DNA of 64,000 nucleotides from Streptomyces coacervatus (GTDB taxonomy: Bacteria > Actinomycetota > Actinomycetes > Streptomycetales > Streptomycetaceae). The notes beneath the pieces were generated by a model, which was given only the letters and a program-made list of their open reading frames with translations, searched no databases and was not told the origin of the DNA. The position numbers and the translations under genes were made by a program. The first letter of the stretch is position 1; the number at the start of each line of letters is the position of its first letter. Location: positions 62,001 through 126,000 of the forward strand of contig NZ_JARHTP010000025.1 in assembly GCF_029223485.1 (NCBI RefSeq), read 5' to 3'. Below are positions 1 through 8,706 of this stretch, piece after piece.

Positions 1-899
1 GCTCGAACGGCCTCTCCTCCCGTATCGATGCCCTGGTCGAACTCGGCCGCTACGCCGACGCGTCGAAGGCCGCCGACACTGCCGACTCCCGGCGCCCGGG
101 CATTCCGGTCTTCACCCGGTACGCGTATGTGCACGAGCTGCGCGGCGACGTGAAGACGGCCCGGCGGGTCCTGGAGCAGGCCCTCGGCACCGCAAGCACC
201 CCGGGCGACATCTCGTACGTCGCCTTCCAGCTCGGTCAACTCGCCTGGAACCAGGGCGACTACAAGACCGCGCTCACCTACTACGCCCGCGCCCTCGCCG
301 CCGACGACAACTATCTGCCGGCGCTGGAGGGCCGCGCCCGCGCCGAGTACGCGAGCGGCGACAAGGCGGCCGGGCTCAGGTCCATGGAGCAGCTCGTCGC
401 CCGCTATCCGCTGCCCCAACCCCTCGTGGAACTCGGCGAGATGTACGAGGACCGCGGCGCCGACGGCGACAAGGCGAAGGCCCGCGACCAGTACGCCCTG
501 GTCGACGCCTGGATCGCGCTCGCCCGCGCCAACGGGGTCAACGCCGACCTCGACACCGCCCTCGCGGCGGCCGACCACGGCGACAAGGCCGCGGCCCTGC
601 GCGCCGCCCGCGCCGAGTGGGCCCGCCGCCACACCGTGCACACCGCGGACGCCCTGGCCTGGGCCCTGCACGTGGGCGGCAAGGACGAGGAAGCCCTCCC
701 GTACGCCCGGCAGGCGACGGCCACCGGCTACCGCAACGCCTCGTTCCTCTACCACCGCGGCATGATCGAACGCGCCACCGGCCACATGAAGGACGCCCGC
801 GCCTCCCTCAAGGCGGCGCTGAAGCTCAACCCGGGCTTCTCACCCCTGGGCGCCGGCGAGGCCCGCAAGGCGCTCAAGGACCTGGAGGCGGCCAAGTGA
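1..899 (+). CDS. TPR-repeat protein, 5' end outside window
   Basis: The frame is open from base 3, so the gene starts upstream and only its last ~298 residues are seen. The protein is built of ~34-residue helical pairs of tetratricopeptide type, for example a stretch reading GDYKTALTYYARALAAD followed by the Ala/Gly-rich second helix. No catalytic motif or membrane segment is visible in this part. TPR arrays usually scaffold protein-protein contacts. The stop overlaps the GTG of the next gene (GTGA, 896-899), so it is translationally coupled to a NicO-type transporter and probably works with it, for example in assembly or secretion. The partner is not evident from sequence. Confidence 0.85.
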   Translation, partial: SNGLSSRIDALVELGRYADASKAADTADSRRPGIPVFTRYAYVHELRGDVKTARRVLEQALGTASTPGDISYVAFQLGQLAWNQGDYKTALTYYARALAADDNYLPALEGRARAEYASGDKAAGLRSMEQLVARYPLPQPLVELGEMYEDRGADGDKAKARDQYALVDAWIALARANGVNADLDTALAAADHGDKAAALRAARAEWARRHTVHTADALAWALHVGGKDEEALPYARQATATGYRNASFLYHRGMIERATGHMKDARASLKAALKLNPGFSPLGAGEARKALKDLEAAK

Positions 900-2620
900 A
901 CCCCCGTCGATTGCTCGCCTCCACCGGGGCCGTCCTCACGGCGGCCTGCGCGCTCGCACTGGCTCCTTCCGCCAGTGCGAGCGCGCACCCCCTGGGCAAC
1001 TTCACCGTCAACCGCTACGACGGCCTCGTGGCAGCCCCCGGCAAGCTCCGCGTCGACCACGTCGAGGACCTCGCCGAGATCCCGGCCACCCAGGCCAAGC
1101 CGGACATCAAGCGGCTCGGCATGACCGAGTGGGCGCGGGAGCGGTGCGCAAAGGCCGCGGACGGCAGCAAGGTCACCGTCGACGGGCGGGCCGCCACGCT
1201 GACCGTCGGCAGCAGCCGGGCGCAGCTGAGGCCCGGGCAGGCGGGCCTGAACACCCTCCGGGTGGAGTGCCGGCTGACCGCACCTCTCCCCAAAGGCGAC
1301 ACCGTGGCCCTCGGCTTCCACAGCGCGGGCGCCACCTCCGGGCCCGGCTGGCGGGAGATCACCGCCCGCGGCGACCGGATGACGCTCACCGCGACGGACG
1401 TACCGAAGACGTCGGTGTCCCAAGAACTCACCAGCTATCCCAAGGAGTTGCTCTCCTCGCCCGCCGACACCTCGTCCGCGTCCCTGCGGGTGCGCCCCGG
1501 CGGACCGGCCCTGGTCGAGGAGGAGCGGAACGCCCCCGCCGCCTCCGTTCTGCCGCGCGGCGCCGACCGCTGGACACAGGCCCTGAACAACCTGGTCGCC
1601 CGCCACCACCTCACCGTCGGCTTCGCCGCGCTCTCGCTGCTCATCGCGATCGTCCTGGGCGCGATGCACGCGCTCGCCCCGGGCCACGGCAAGACCCTGA
1701 TGGCCGCGACGGCAGCCGCCCGCGGGGGCCGCGCCCGCCTCAAGGACGTCATGCCCCTGGCCGCCTCGGTGACGGTCACGCACACCCTGGGCGTGGTCGC
1801 CCTCGGCCTCCTGGTCACGGCCGGCTCGGCGGCGGCCCCCTCGGTGATCACCTGGCTGGGCATCGCCAGCGGCGTCATGGTGATCTGCGCGGGCGCCACC
1901 CTCGTACGCCGGGCCTGGCGCAACCGCGGCCCCGGGCACGGACACACCCATGACCACGGGCACGGACATACGCACGACCACGACCATCCGCACCCGCACG
2001 GCCCCGGCGGGCACACCCACACGCACGAGGCCGAGGAGCCCGCGGAACGCGCATTGGTGCTGGTCGCCGCCCACACCGAAACCGCCGCGGCGACAGCCGA
2101 AGCCGACACCCACACGCACTCCCCCGGCCACACCCACGACCACGATCACGACCACCCCCACAGCCACGATCACAACCACAGCCACACCCACCACGCCGAC
2201 CACACCCACCCCCACCCCCACTCGGACACCGTCGAGCACACCCACGGCGGCTTCACCCACACCCACTCCATCGCCCCGACCCTCCGCGGCACGATCCTGC
2301 TCGGCTTCGCCGGCGGTCTCGTGCCCAGCCCGTCCGCCGTCGTCGTGCTCGTCGGCGCGGCGGCGCTGGGACAGGCCTGGTTCGGGCTGCTGCTCGTCGT
2401 CGCGTACGGCGTCGGGCTCGCCCTCACCCTCACCGCGGCGGGGTTCGCCGTCGTCAAGCTGGGTACCGGGATGAACCGTGTGCTGGACCGGCGCCCCCGC
2501 TGGACCACCCACCCGATGGCGGTCCTGATCCGCAGGACCGCACCCCTGGGCTCGGCGTTCCTGGTCGTGGCCCTCGGGGTCGGACTGGTGCTCAAGGGGG
2601 CGGCATCCGCACTCGGCTGA
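896..2620 (+). CDS. Secreted-domain NicO/RcnA-type nickel/cobalt transporter
   Basis: About 574 residues. The GTG at 896 overlaps the upstream stop and is followed by a good signal peptide (residues 1-27, ending ASASA). An extracytoplasmic domain of ~200 residues begins HPLGNFTVNRYDGL. The membrane part carries the family motif HALAPGHGK near residue 258 and at least six hydrophobic helices. A long loop around residues 347-455 is extremely rich in His (dozens of HTH/HDH steps), as expected for metal capture. NicO/RcnA/UreH-like proteins move Ni2+ or Co2+ across the membrane; direction cannot be told from sequence. No metal regulator or riboswitch is visible here. The fusion of a secreted sensor-like domain to the permease is common in actinobacteria. 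Confidence 0.82.
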   Translation: MNPRRLLASTGAVLTAACALALAPSASASAHPLGNFTVNRYDGLVAAPGKLRVDHVEDLAEIPATQAKPDIKRLGMTEWARERCAKAADGSKVTVDGRAATLTVGSSRAQLRPGQAGLNTLRVECRLTAPLPKGDTVALGFHSAGATSGPGWREITARGDRMTLTATDVPKTSVSQELTSYPKELLSSPADTSSASLRVRPGGPALVEEERNAPAASVLPRGADRWTQALNNLVARHHLTVGFAALSLLIAIVLGAMHALAPGHGKTLMAATAAARGGRARLKDVMPLAASVTVTHTLGVVALGLLVTAGSAAAPSVITWLGIASGVMVICAGATLVRRAWRNRGPGHGHTHDHGHGHTHDHDHPHPHGPGGHTHTHEAEEPAERALVLVAAHTETAAATAEADTHTHSPGHTHDHDHDHPHSHDHNHSHTHHADHTHPHPHSDTVEHTHGGFTHTHSIAPTLRGTILLGFAGGLVPSPSAVVVLVGAAALGQAWFGLLLVVAYGVGLALTLTAAGFAVVKLGTGMNRVLDRRPRWTTHPMAVLIRRTAPLGSAFLVVALGVGLVLKGAASALG

Positions 2621-2683
2621 GCTACGTTGGTGATGAAGGCGCACGGAGTGGAGAAGACACGCGGATGCGAATGGGGGACGCCC

Positions 2684-4285
2684 GTGTCCGAAGAATCGGG
2701 CAGTGAACGTCTGATCGCGGGCCGCTACCGTCTCCTGTCCCCCCTCGGCGAGGGCGGCATGGGAACCGTATGGCGCGCCCGTGACGAGGTGCTGCACCGC
2801 GAGGTCGCCGTCAAGGAGGTGCGCGCGCCCGCCGGGCTGCCGGCCGCGGACGTGGAGCGGATGTACGCCCGGCTGGAGCGCGAGGCGTGGGCGGCCGCGC
2901 GGGTCGCCAACCGCAACGTTGTCACGGTGTACGACGTGGCGGCGCAGGACGGCCGGCCGTGGATCGTGATGGAGCTGGTCCGCGGTATCTCGCTGGCCGA
3001 ACTCCTCGACGCCGAGGGCCCGTTGGAGCCGCAGCGCGCCGCGCACATCGGGGCCGAGGTGCTCAACGCGCTGCGGGCGGCGCACGACGCCGGTGTGCTG
3101 CACCGGGATGTGAAGCCGGCCAATGTGCTGCTGTCGAACGACGGGCGGGTGGTGCTCACCGACTTCGGCATCGCCATGGTCGAGGGCAGTTCGGCGCTGA
3201 CCATGACCGGCGAGGTCATCGGCTCGCCCGAGTTCCTCGCGCCGGAGCGGGCTCTGGGCCGTACGCCCGGCCCGGAGTCCGACCTGTGGTCGCTCGGCGT
3301 GCTGCTGTACGCGGCGGTCGAGGGCAACTCCCCGTTCCGCCAGGACACCCCGCTCAGCACCCTGCGGGCGATCGTCGACGAGGAGCTGCCGCCGCCGCAC
3401 CGGGCCGGTCCGCTGACCCCCGTCATCGAGGGGCTGCTGCGCAAGGACCCGGCCGAGCGGCTGCCGGCCGACCGGGCCGAGCAGGACCTGCGGATCATCG
3501 CGGCGGGGGGAACCCTCCGCACGGACGGCATGCAGGCGTCTCCGTACGCACCGACGGTCGCGGCTTTCCCGCAGCCCCAGTCGCCGACCCCGCCGATGCC
3601 GTACCCGGCCGAACAGACGCGGCCCGTGCCGGGCCCCGCGACGACGGCCACGAGCGAGCCGCCGCAGCGCAACCGGCGGGCGGCTGCCGTCCTGGTCACG
3701 GGCCTGGTCGTGCTCGCGCTTGCGCTGGCCGGACTGACGTACGCGCTGCTGAACCGCGACAACGGCAACGGGAACGCGAGCGGCAACAACACCCGCTCCG
3801 AGAGCACGACTTCGCATACGCCCACCGCCACCCACTCGGGCGGCGGGGCCGGGAGCCCCACGCCGAGTCCCAGCAGCAGTCGTACGACGGCGCCCCAGTC
3901 CGTGCAGGTCACCCTCGCGGGCGCGAACACCGACTACTCCGGCAGCTGTCCGCCGCCGAGCAACCAGGCGCCCGCCTTCACGGCGACGTTCACGGTGGGG
4001 AAGCTGCCCGCGGAGGTCAGCTACCGCTGGGTGTCGAAGGACGGCCAGGTCATGGATCCGGGGTGGAAGACCCTGTCCTTCCCGGCGGGGGGCGGAAAGA
4101 CCAAGCAGGACAGGGCGTTCGTGACGACCTACGACAGCACGGGGACCTTCCGGAACTCGATCAGCGTCGAGGTGCGCTCGCCGGTGCGGACGACGTCGAA
4201 CTCGGTTCCGTTCTCGGTGACCTGTGTGGCGGAGACCCCGACGGGCGGGGCCTCCCCCAGTACTTCGCCGTCACCCTCGCAGTGA
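2684..4285 (+). CDS. Membrane Ser/Thr protein kinase (PknB type)
   Basis: The GTG at 2684 is preferred over in-frame TTG/GTG/ATG codons at 2627-2633. It has a purine-rich GGGGGAC upstream and gives a start a few residues before the kinase domain. The protein is 533 residues. Kinase features are the glycine loop GEGGMGTVW, the VAVKEV lysine at ~44, the HRDVKPANVLL catalytic loop, DFG and the SPEFLAPER activation segment. A Pro-rich juxtamembrane stretch, one membrane helix (~334-355), a Ser/Thr-rich linker and an extracellular beta-rich domain of ~130 residues follow. There are no PASTA repeats, so the ligand is unknown. The gene stands alone. Its TGA (4283-4285) abuts the stop of the convergent lipase with no gap. 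Confidence 0.9.
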   Translation: MSEESGSERLIAGRYRLLSPLGEGGMGTVWRARDEVLHREVAVKEVRAPAGLPAADVERMYARLEREAWAAARVANRNVVTVYDVAAQDGRPWIVMELVRGISLAELLDAEGPLEPQRAAHIGAEVLNALRAAHDAGVLHRDVKPANVLLSNDGRVVLTDFGIAMVEGSSALTMTGEVIGSPEFLAPERALGRTPGPESDLWSLGVLLYAAVEGNSPFRQDTPLSTLRAIVDEELPPPHRAGPLTPVIEGLLRKDPAERLPADRAEQDLRIIAAGGTLRTDGMQASPYAPTVAAFPQPQSPTPPMPYPAEQTRPVPGPATTATSEPPQRNRRAAAVLVTGLVVLALALAGLTYALLNRDNGNGNASGNNTRSESTTSHTPTATHSGGGAGSPTPSPSSSRTTAPQSVQVTLAGANTDYSGSCPPPSNQAPAFTATFTVGKLPAEVSYRWVSKDGQVMDPGWKTLSFPAGGGKTKQDRAFVTTYDSTGTFRNSISVEVRSPVRTTSNSVPFSVTCVAETPTGGASPSTSPSPSQ

Positions 4286-5092
4286 TCAGGCCGCGCTGGT
4301 CAGGACGGGCAGATAGCCGCCCGACTGGCCGGCCGCGGTCGGGTGGTACGACTCGCCGATGTTGAGCAGGTTGAGGCTGTGCAGCCAGGCGCTGCCGGAG
4401 CAGAGCTCGTGGCCGGTGAAGGTGGTGCGGACGTCGCCGAATTCGAAGCCGTGGTCGGCCGCGACCTTGTTGATGGCGGTGTCCAGGTAGTCGGCCGCGC
4501 CGTTGATCGCCGTCCGCTTGGTCTCGGAGAGGCCGACGCAGGTGGTGCCGAGCTTGTAGAAGCGGGGGTAGCCGAGGACGACGACCTGGGCGTTCGGGGC
4601 CTTGGCGCTGATCGCCGAGTAGACGTCGTCCAGTTGTCCGGGCAGCGTCGAGTCGACGTATGCCTTGGCGGTGTTGATGCGTGACAGACAGGCGCTGTCG
4701 GACTGGAGCACACAGGTCGTCATGACGTCGGAGAAGCCTGCGTCGTTGCCGCCGATGCTGATGGAGACCAGACCGGTGGCGGTGGAGAGCGGGCCCAGCT
4801 GTCCGGACAGAACATCACCCGTACGGGCGCCCGAGCAGGCGGTGAAGTCGAACGTCGAGGGTGAGTGGGCGGCGGCCCAGAGGTAGGGATAGGCCTTCGT
4901 GCTGCGCTTGCAGTCGCCGCTGGAGCTGATGTAGCTGCCCGACCCGACCCCCGAGGAGTAGGAGTCGCCGAGGGCCACATAGCCGCCGGTTGCGGCCTGT
5001 TGGGACGCCTGCGCCGCCGTGGCCCCGGTGAGGGCCGTGCCGGCGGCGAGGAGGATCGAGCTCACGAAGACGGCAATTCGGGAACGTCTCAT
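4286..5092 (-). CDS. Secreted SGNH/GDSL lipase-esterase
   Basis: 268 residues with a Sec signal peptide (Arg-rich start, hydrophobic core, AxA near residue 30). Block I is GDSYSSG with nucleophile Ser ~44. Block III is GGNDAGF (oxyanion Gly/Asn). Block V is SYHPTAAGQ with catalytic His ~250. Six Cys in the mature part suggest three disulfides, as in streptomycete SGNH lipases. The ribosome site is GGGAGG, 5-7 nt before the ATG. It should hydrolyse acyl or phospholipid esters outside the cell. From memory it corresponds to the S. coelicolor lipase family member SCO1725. The stop codon abuts the kinase stop (TGATCA), so no separate terminator fits between the two convergent genes. Confidence 0.9.
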   Translation of the reverse strand: MRRSRIAVFVSSILLAAGTALTGATAAQASQQAATGGYVALGDSYSSGVGSGSYISSSGDCKRSTKAYPYLWAAAHSPSTFDFTACSGARTGDVLSGQLGPLSTATGLVSISIGGNDAGFSDVMTTCVLQSDSACLSRINTAKAYVDSTLPGQLDDVYSAISAKAPNAQVVVLGYPRFYKLGTTCVGLSETKRTAINGAADYLDTAINKVAADHGFEFGDVRTTFTGHELCSGSAWLHSLNLLNIGESYHPTAAGQSGGYLPVLTSAA

Positions 5093-5300
5093 GGAACCTC
5101 CCTTTAGCAGGATCTCTGCCGTAACCGTCGTACCAATTACACGTGTCGATGGGAAGTGTTCATGTCAAGACTTTCGACTGCCGTTCGACTCCTGAAGGTC
5201 TGCCAGAACAGGCGTACGCCCCTTCGGCACCTTGACGCCCCCTCTTGCGCTGCGCGACATTGAAGTCCGGCATCCGGCGCGCTGGGGGGCAAAGTCGCCA

Positions 5301-5717
5301 ATGCAGACCATCCGTATCAAGAGACCTGTCAAGAGGCCTTCGGCAGACGACACCGAGCGGGCGCGGCCAGGACCGGGGAGGGACCTGTCGCCACTGCTCG
5401 CGGGAGCCGCGACGGCCGTGGGGGGATTCGGCGCGCTTCTGGCGCTCGTCGACTCGGGCTCACCGCTGCGCGGGCCGCTCACCCTGTTCTTTCTGCTCGC
5501 CGCGCCCGCGACGGCCATCGGGGCCGCGCTGCGCGGGCTGGAGCCCTTCGGCCGCACACTCGCCGCGGTCGCGGGCGCAATCGTGCTCAACATGCTGGTG
5601 GCGCAGGGCATGTTGGCCGTTCACCGCTGGTCGGTGCGCGGCGGAATCATCGCAGTGACCGTGATCAGCCTTTTCCTGCTTCTAAGTTGTGTAACGGTCA
5701 AACCAACAAAAACGTGA
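5301..5717 (+). CDS. Small membrane protein, unknown
   Basis: 138 residues from ATG 5301; a G-run ribosome site lies ~10 nt upstream. An upstream in-frame start at 5232 is possible but has no ribosome site. A basic N-terminus (IRIKRPVKRP) is followed by three to four hydrophobic segments: ~35-55, ~62-82, ~88-108 and ~113-131. No family is recognised. It precedes the glycan genes in the same direction, separated by 345 nt, and could be a membrane partner of them, but this is only positional inference. Confidence 0.6.
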   Translation: MQTIRIKRPVKRPSADDTERARPGPGRDLSPLLAGAATAVGGFGALLALVDSGSPLRGPLTLFFLLAAPATAIGAALRGLEPFGRTLAAVAGAIVLNMLVAQGMLAVHRWSVRGGIIAVTVISLFLLLSCVTVKPTKT

Positions 5718-6062
5718 GGCCTCGTTCCAGGTCTTGCCATACGGGTTCAATCGTCAATACCGTCGTACATCTCACCCGCAACGGTCCATCATCGAGCGGC
5801 TCTAGGGGAGGGCTCAAGGACCGCGATGGATCCGGGGCGGGGCGCGGTAGGGGGGTGCCGTGCTCGGTGACCGCATTTGTGACCGAGTCGTGCCGCGCGA
5901 CCGGCTGCCGTCATGGCGGCAGGCGGCCAGCTTTGCCAGAGCGCCTCGGCGTGCACGTAGATCCATTTCGTCATGCCACAGGCGTGAACCCCCCTTTCGA
6001 ACCGGACACATTGCCGGGCCGCCCAGGGGCGGGCGGTCCACCGGACGAGAGGGATCAGACTC
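5718..6062 (+). other. Intergenic region upstream of glycan cluster
   Basis: 345 nt with no convincing coding region on either strand. It contains a G-rich stretch around 5830-5855, a short inverted repeat CTGCCG/CGGCAG near 5906-5923, and a CCGCCC/GGCGGG hairpin near 6018-6034 just before the ribosome site GAGAGGGA of the next gene. It probably holds the promoter and a structured leader for the glycan operon. I see no sequence I can assign confidently as -35/-10. Confidence 0.4.
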
Positions 6063-6914
6063 ATGAGTTCTGTTCTGCGGCCGGCGACAACGGACCAAGA
6101 TCCGTCAATTGCCAGCAAATACCGGCCGATCTCTTCTCACCTGGCCATTGCGCCGCCGGTGAGTGTGGTGATCCCCGCCATGAATGAGGCGGAGAATCTT
6201 CCCTATGTCTTCAAGACACTTCCGGACTGGATACACGAAGTGGTTCTTGTGGACGGCAATTCCACTGACGACACCGTCGAAGTGGCCCGCGGTCTGTGGC
6301 CGAACGTCAAGGTCGTCGAGCAGCAGGGCAAGGGCAAGGGGGATGCCCTGATCACGGGGTTCGAGGCGTGCACCGGCGACATCATCGTGATGGTCGACGC
6401 GGACGGCTCGGCCGACGGCAACGAGATCGTGTCGTACGTCTCCGCCCTGGTCTCGGGCGCGGACTTCGCCAAGGGCTCCCGCTTCGCCAACGGCGGCGGC
6501 ACCGACGACATGACGTTCATCCGCAAGCTCGGCAACTGGGCGCTGTGCACCGTCGTCAACCGCAAGTTCGGCGCCCGCTACACCGATCTGTGCTACGGCT
6601 ACAACGCGTTCTGGCGGCACTGCCTGGACAAGATCAGCCTCGACTGCACCGGCTTCGAGATCGAGACCCTGATCAACATCAGGGTGGTCAAGGCAGGGCT
6701 GAAGGTCCAGGAGATACCGAGCTACGAGTACCTGCGCATCCACGGCGCGAGCAATCTGCGGGCCGTGCGGGACGGGTTCCGGGTGCTCAAGGTGATCCTC
6801 AAGGAGCGGTCCAACCGGCGCGAGCTGCGCAGCCAGGAACACCACTCGCCGATGCTCGACTCGGATCGGCTCGACTCGGATCGGCTCGACTCGGTGCGGG
6901 GAGAGGTGTCTTGA
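6063..6914 (+). CDS. GT2 glycosyltransferase (DPM1-like)
   Basis: 283 residues. The GT-A fold is marked by IPAMNEAENLPYV at the start of the sugar-nucleotide domain, the LVDGNSTDDT strand-loop and the metal-binding VDADGSADGNE (DxD). Family 2 enzymes of this subtype transfer a sugar from a nucleotide sugar to a polyprenyl phosphate or a growing glycan at the cytoplasmic membrane face. No membrane helix is seen, so it is soluble or peripheral. The C-terminus carries three tandem copies of a five-residue unit (LDSDR) encoded by perfect 15-bp repeats (6857-6899). The last bases overlap the TTG start of the next gene, giving tight coupling in a five-gene run. Confidence 0.88.
   Translation: MSSVLRPATTDQDPSIASKYRPISSHLAIAPPVSVVIPAMNEAENLPYVFKTLPDWIHEVVLVDGNSTDDTVEVARGLWPNVKVVEQQGKGKGDALITGFEACTGDIIVMVDADGSADGNEIVSYVSALVSGADFAKGSRFANGGGTDDMTFIRKLGNWALCTVVNRKFGARYTDLCYGYNAFWRHCLDKISLDCTGFEIETLINIRVVKAGLKVQEIPSYEYLRIHGASNLRAVRDGFRVLKVILKERSNRRELRSQEHHSPMLDSDRLDSDRLDSVRGEVS
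6857..6899 (+). repeat. 15-bp tandem repeat in GT2 C-terminus
   Basis: Three consecutive copies of CTCGACTCGGATCGG, the last ending in GTGCGG. They are in frame and encode LDSDR repeats at the extreme C-terminus of the glycosyltransferase. Copy number can change by slippage without a frameshift. Confidence 0.85.
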
Positions 6915-7909
6915 GCGATCTCGACATCTCCGTCGTGATCTGCGTCTACACCGAGGACCGCTGGGAGGACATCCTCGCGGCGGTCGCCTCGGTGCGGGCG
7001 CAGTCCCACCCTGCCCTGGAGACCCTGCTGGTCGTCGACCACAACCCGGCTCTGCTGGACCGGCTGGCCAAGGAGTACAAGGAGGCCGAGGACGTCACAG
7101 TGCTCGCCAACGCGGGTCCTCGCGGTCTGTCCGCCGGCCGCAACACCGGTATCGCGGCGGCACGCGGCGAGGTGATCGCGTTCCTCGACGACGACGCCGT
7201 GGCCGAGCGGGAGTGGCTGCGGCGTTTCGCCGAGGGGTACGCGGATCCGCGGGTGATGGCCGTCGGCGGCCGTACGATGCCGATCTGGGCGTCGGGCCGC
7301 CGTCCGGCCTGGTTCCCGGAGGAGTTCGACTGGGTGGTGGGGTGTACGTACAAGGGGCTGCCGCCGGGCCTGGTGCGGGTGCGCAACGTCCTGGGCGGGA
7401 ACGCCTCCTTCCGCCGTACGGCCTTCGACGCCGCGGGCGGCTTCGCGACCGGTATCGGGCGGGACGGCGACAAGCGCCCGCTGGGCTGCGAGGAGACGGA
7501 GCTGTGCATCCGGCTCACCCGCGCCAGACCGGACGCGGTCCTGCTGATCGACGACCGTGCGGTGATCCATCACCGGGTGCCCGAGGCGCGCGAGCACTTC
7601 GGGTACTTCCGCACGCGCGCGTACGCCGAGGGTCTGTCCAAGGCGCTGGTGGCGCGAAGTGTGGGTGCGGACAAGGGACTTGAGTCCGAGCGCCGGTACA
7701 CCACCCGGGTGCTGCCGGCCGGTGTGCTGCGCGGGCTGCGCGACGCCGTGCTGGCCCGGCCGGGCGGTGCGGGCCGGGCGGGCGCGATCGTCGCCGGGGT
7801 GCTCACGGCCGCCGGTGGGTACGTGGTGGGGAGCGTACGGGCCCGCCGGGGCGGAGCCACGTTCTCGGTGGTGGAGATCAGCGGTGGGGATCAAGGGGGG
7901 ATCTCATGA
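6911..7909 (+). CDS. GT2 family glycosyltransferase
   Basis: 332 residues. The TTG at 6911 is chosen because GGGGAGAGG ends 4 nt upstream and the conserved domain begins at once with ISVVICVYTEDRW. Further GT-A marks are AGRNTGIAAARGE, the acidic FLDDDAVAE (DxD), NVLGGNASFRR and the catalytic-base region CEETELCIRL. A C-terminal hydrophobic stretch (~295-315) may attach it to the membrane. It probably adds a second sugar in the glycan made by this locus. It overlaps both neighbours (TTGA upstream, ATGA downstream), so the genes are translated as one unit. Confidence 0.88.
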   Translation: MSDLDISVVICVYTEDRWEDILAAVASVRAQSHPALETLLVVDHNPALLDRLAKEYKEAEDVTVLANAGPRGLSAGRNTGIAAARGEVIAFLDDDAVAEREWLRRFAEGYADPRVMAVGGRTMPIWASGRRPAWFPEEFDWVVGCTYKGLPPGLVRVRNVLGGNASFRRTAFDAAGGFATGIGRDGDKRPLGCEETELCIRLTRARPDAVLLIDDRAVIHHRVPEAREHFGYFRTRAYAEGLSKALVARSVGADKGLESERRYTTRVLPAGVLRGLRDAVLARPGGAGRAGAIVAGVLTAAGGYVVGSVRARRGGATFSVVEISGGDQGGIS

Positions 7910-8706
7910 CGGAGACACCGGTGCCGATCCTGATGTACCACTCGGTCGCGACCGCGCCGAACGACGCCACGCGCGCGCTGTCGGTGGCGCCGGAGGCGTT
8001 CGCCGAGCAGATGGCGCTCATCGGCGACCTGGGGCTCACCCCGGTCAACACGGCCGATCTGGCGGCGAGTTGGCGGTCGGGCCGCCCGCTGCCGGCCCGC
8101 CCGGTCCTGATCACCTTCGACGACGGCTACGAGGGCGTGCACCGGCACGCCCTGCCCGTGCTCGCCAAGCACGGCTTCGCGGCCACCCTGTTCGTCTCCA
8201 CGGGCTGGATCGAGGGCGCGTACGACACCGGGGGCGGCCTCGACACCATGCTGGACTGGCAGCAGGTGCGCGAACTGGCCGCCGCGGACGTCGAGATCGG
8301 CGGGCACAGCCACACGCATCCGCAGCTCGACCAGCTCGACGACGACTCGCTGCGGCACGAGCTGATCCACTGCAGGGAGATCGTCGCCGACGAACTGGGC
8401 ACCGTCCCGGCCTCGTTCGCCTACCCGTACGGCTACTCCAGCCGCCGGGTGCGCGAGGCGGTGCGGGAGACGGGGTACGCCCAGGCGCTCGCCGTCGGCA
8501 ATGGGCTCGCGCGGCGCCGGCAGGGGCCGTACGCACTGCAGCGGGTGACCGTGCGCCGCGGCACCGGCATCGAGGAGTTCGAGCGGCTGGTCGAGGGCCG
8601 CGCGATCGCCCGCAACTTCGCCGGGGACCGTGCCCTCACCAAGGGGTACGCCCTGGTCCGCAGAGCACGACAGGTCCGCCGGAAGGCCATCCGTTCCCGT
8701 GTCTGA
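7906..8706 (+). CDS. Polysaccharide deacetylase (NodB/CE4)
   Basis: 266 residues. The NodB domain shows motif 1 TFDDGYEG (catalytic base and metal Asp), motif 2 HSHTHPQL (two metal His) and motif 3 ASFAYPYGYSSRR. CE4 enzymes remove N- or O-acetyl groups from sugars using a divalent metal. There is no signal peptide, so unlike PgaB/IcaB it should act in the cytoplasm, perhaps on a lipid-linked intermediate. The GGGGGATCTC ribosome site sits before ATG 7906, which overlaps the previous stop (ATGA). The end overlaps the GTG of the flippase fusion by 8 nt. Confidence 0.9.
   Translation: MTETPVPILMYHSVATAPNDATRALSVAPEAFAEQMALIGDLGLTPVNTADLAASWRSGRPLPARPVLITFDDGYEGVHRHALPVLAKHGFAATLFVSTGWIEGAYDTGGGLDTMLDWQQVRELAAADVEIGGHSHTHPQLDQLDDDSLRHELIHCREIVADELGTVPASFAYPYGYSSRRVREAVRETGYAQALAVGNGLARRRQGPYALQRVTVRRGTGIEEFERLVEGRAIARNFAGDRALTKGYALVRRARQVRRKAIRSRV

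Noticed and set aside
1940..2270. Short repetitive sequence as a CRISPR or satellite
   Set aside because: It is codon-level repetition of His/Thr/Asp in the NicO metal-binding loop, without equal-length spacers.
749..3835. Very long minus-strand ORFs opposite nicO and the kinase (and similar ones opposite dnaE2 and livHMG)
   Set aside because: Typical high-GC antisense shadows: no ribosome site, extreme Arg/Gly/Ala composition and no family features.
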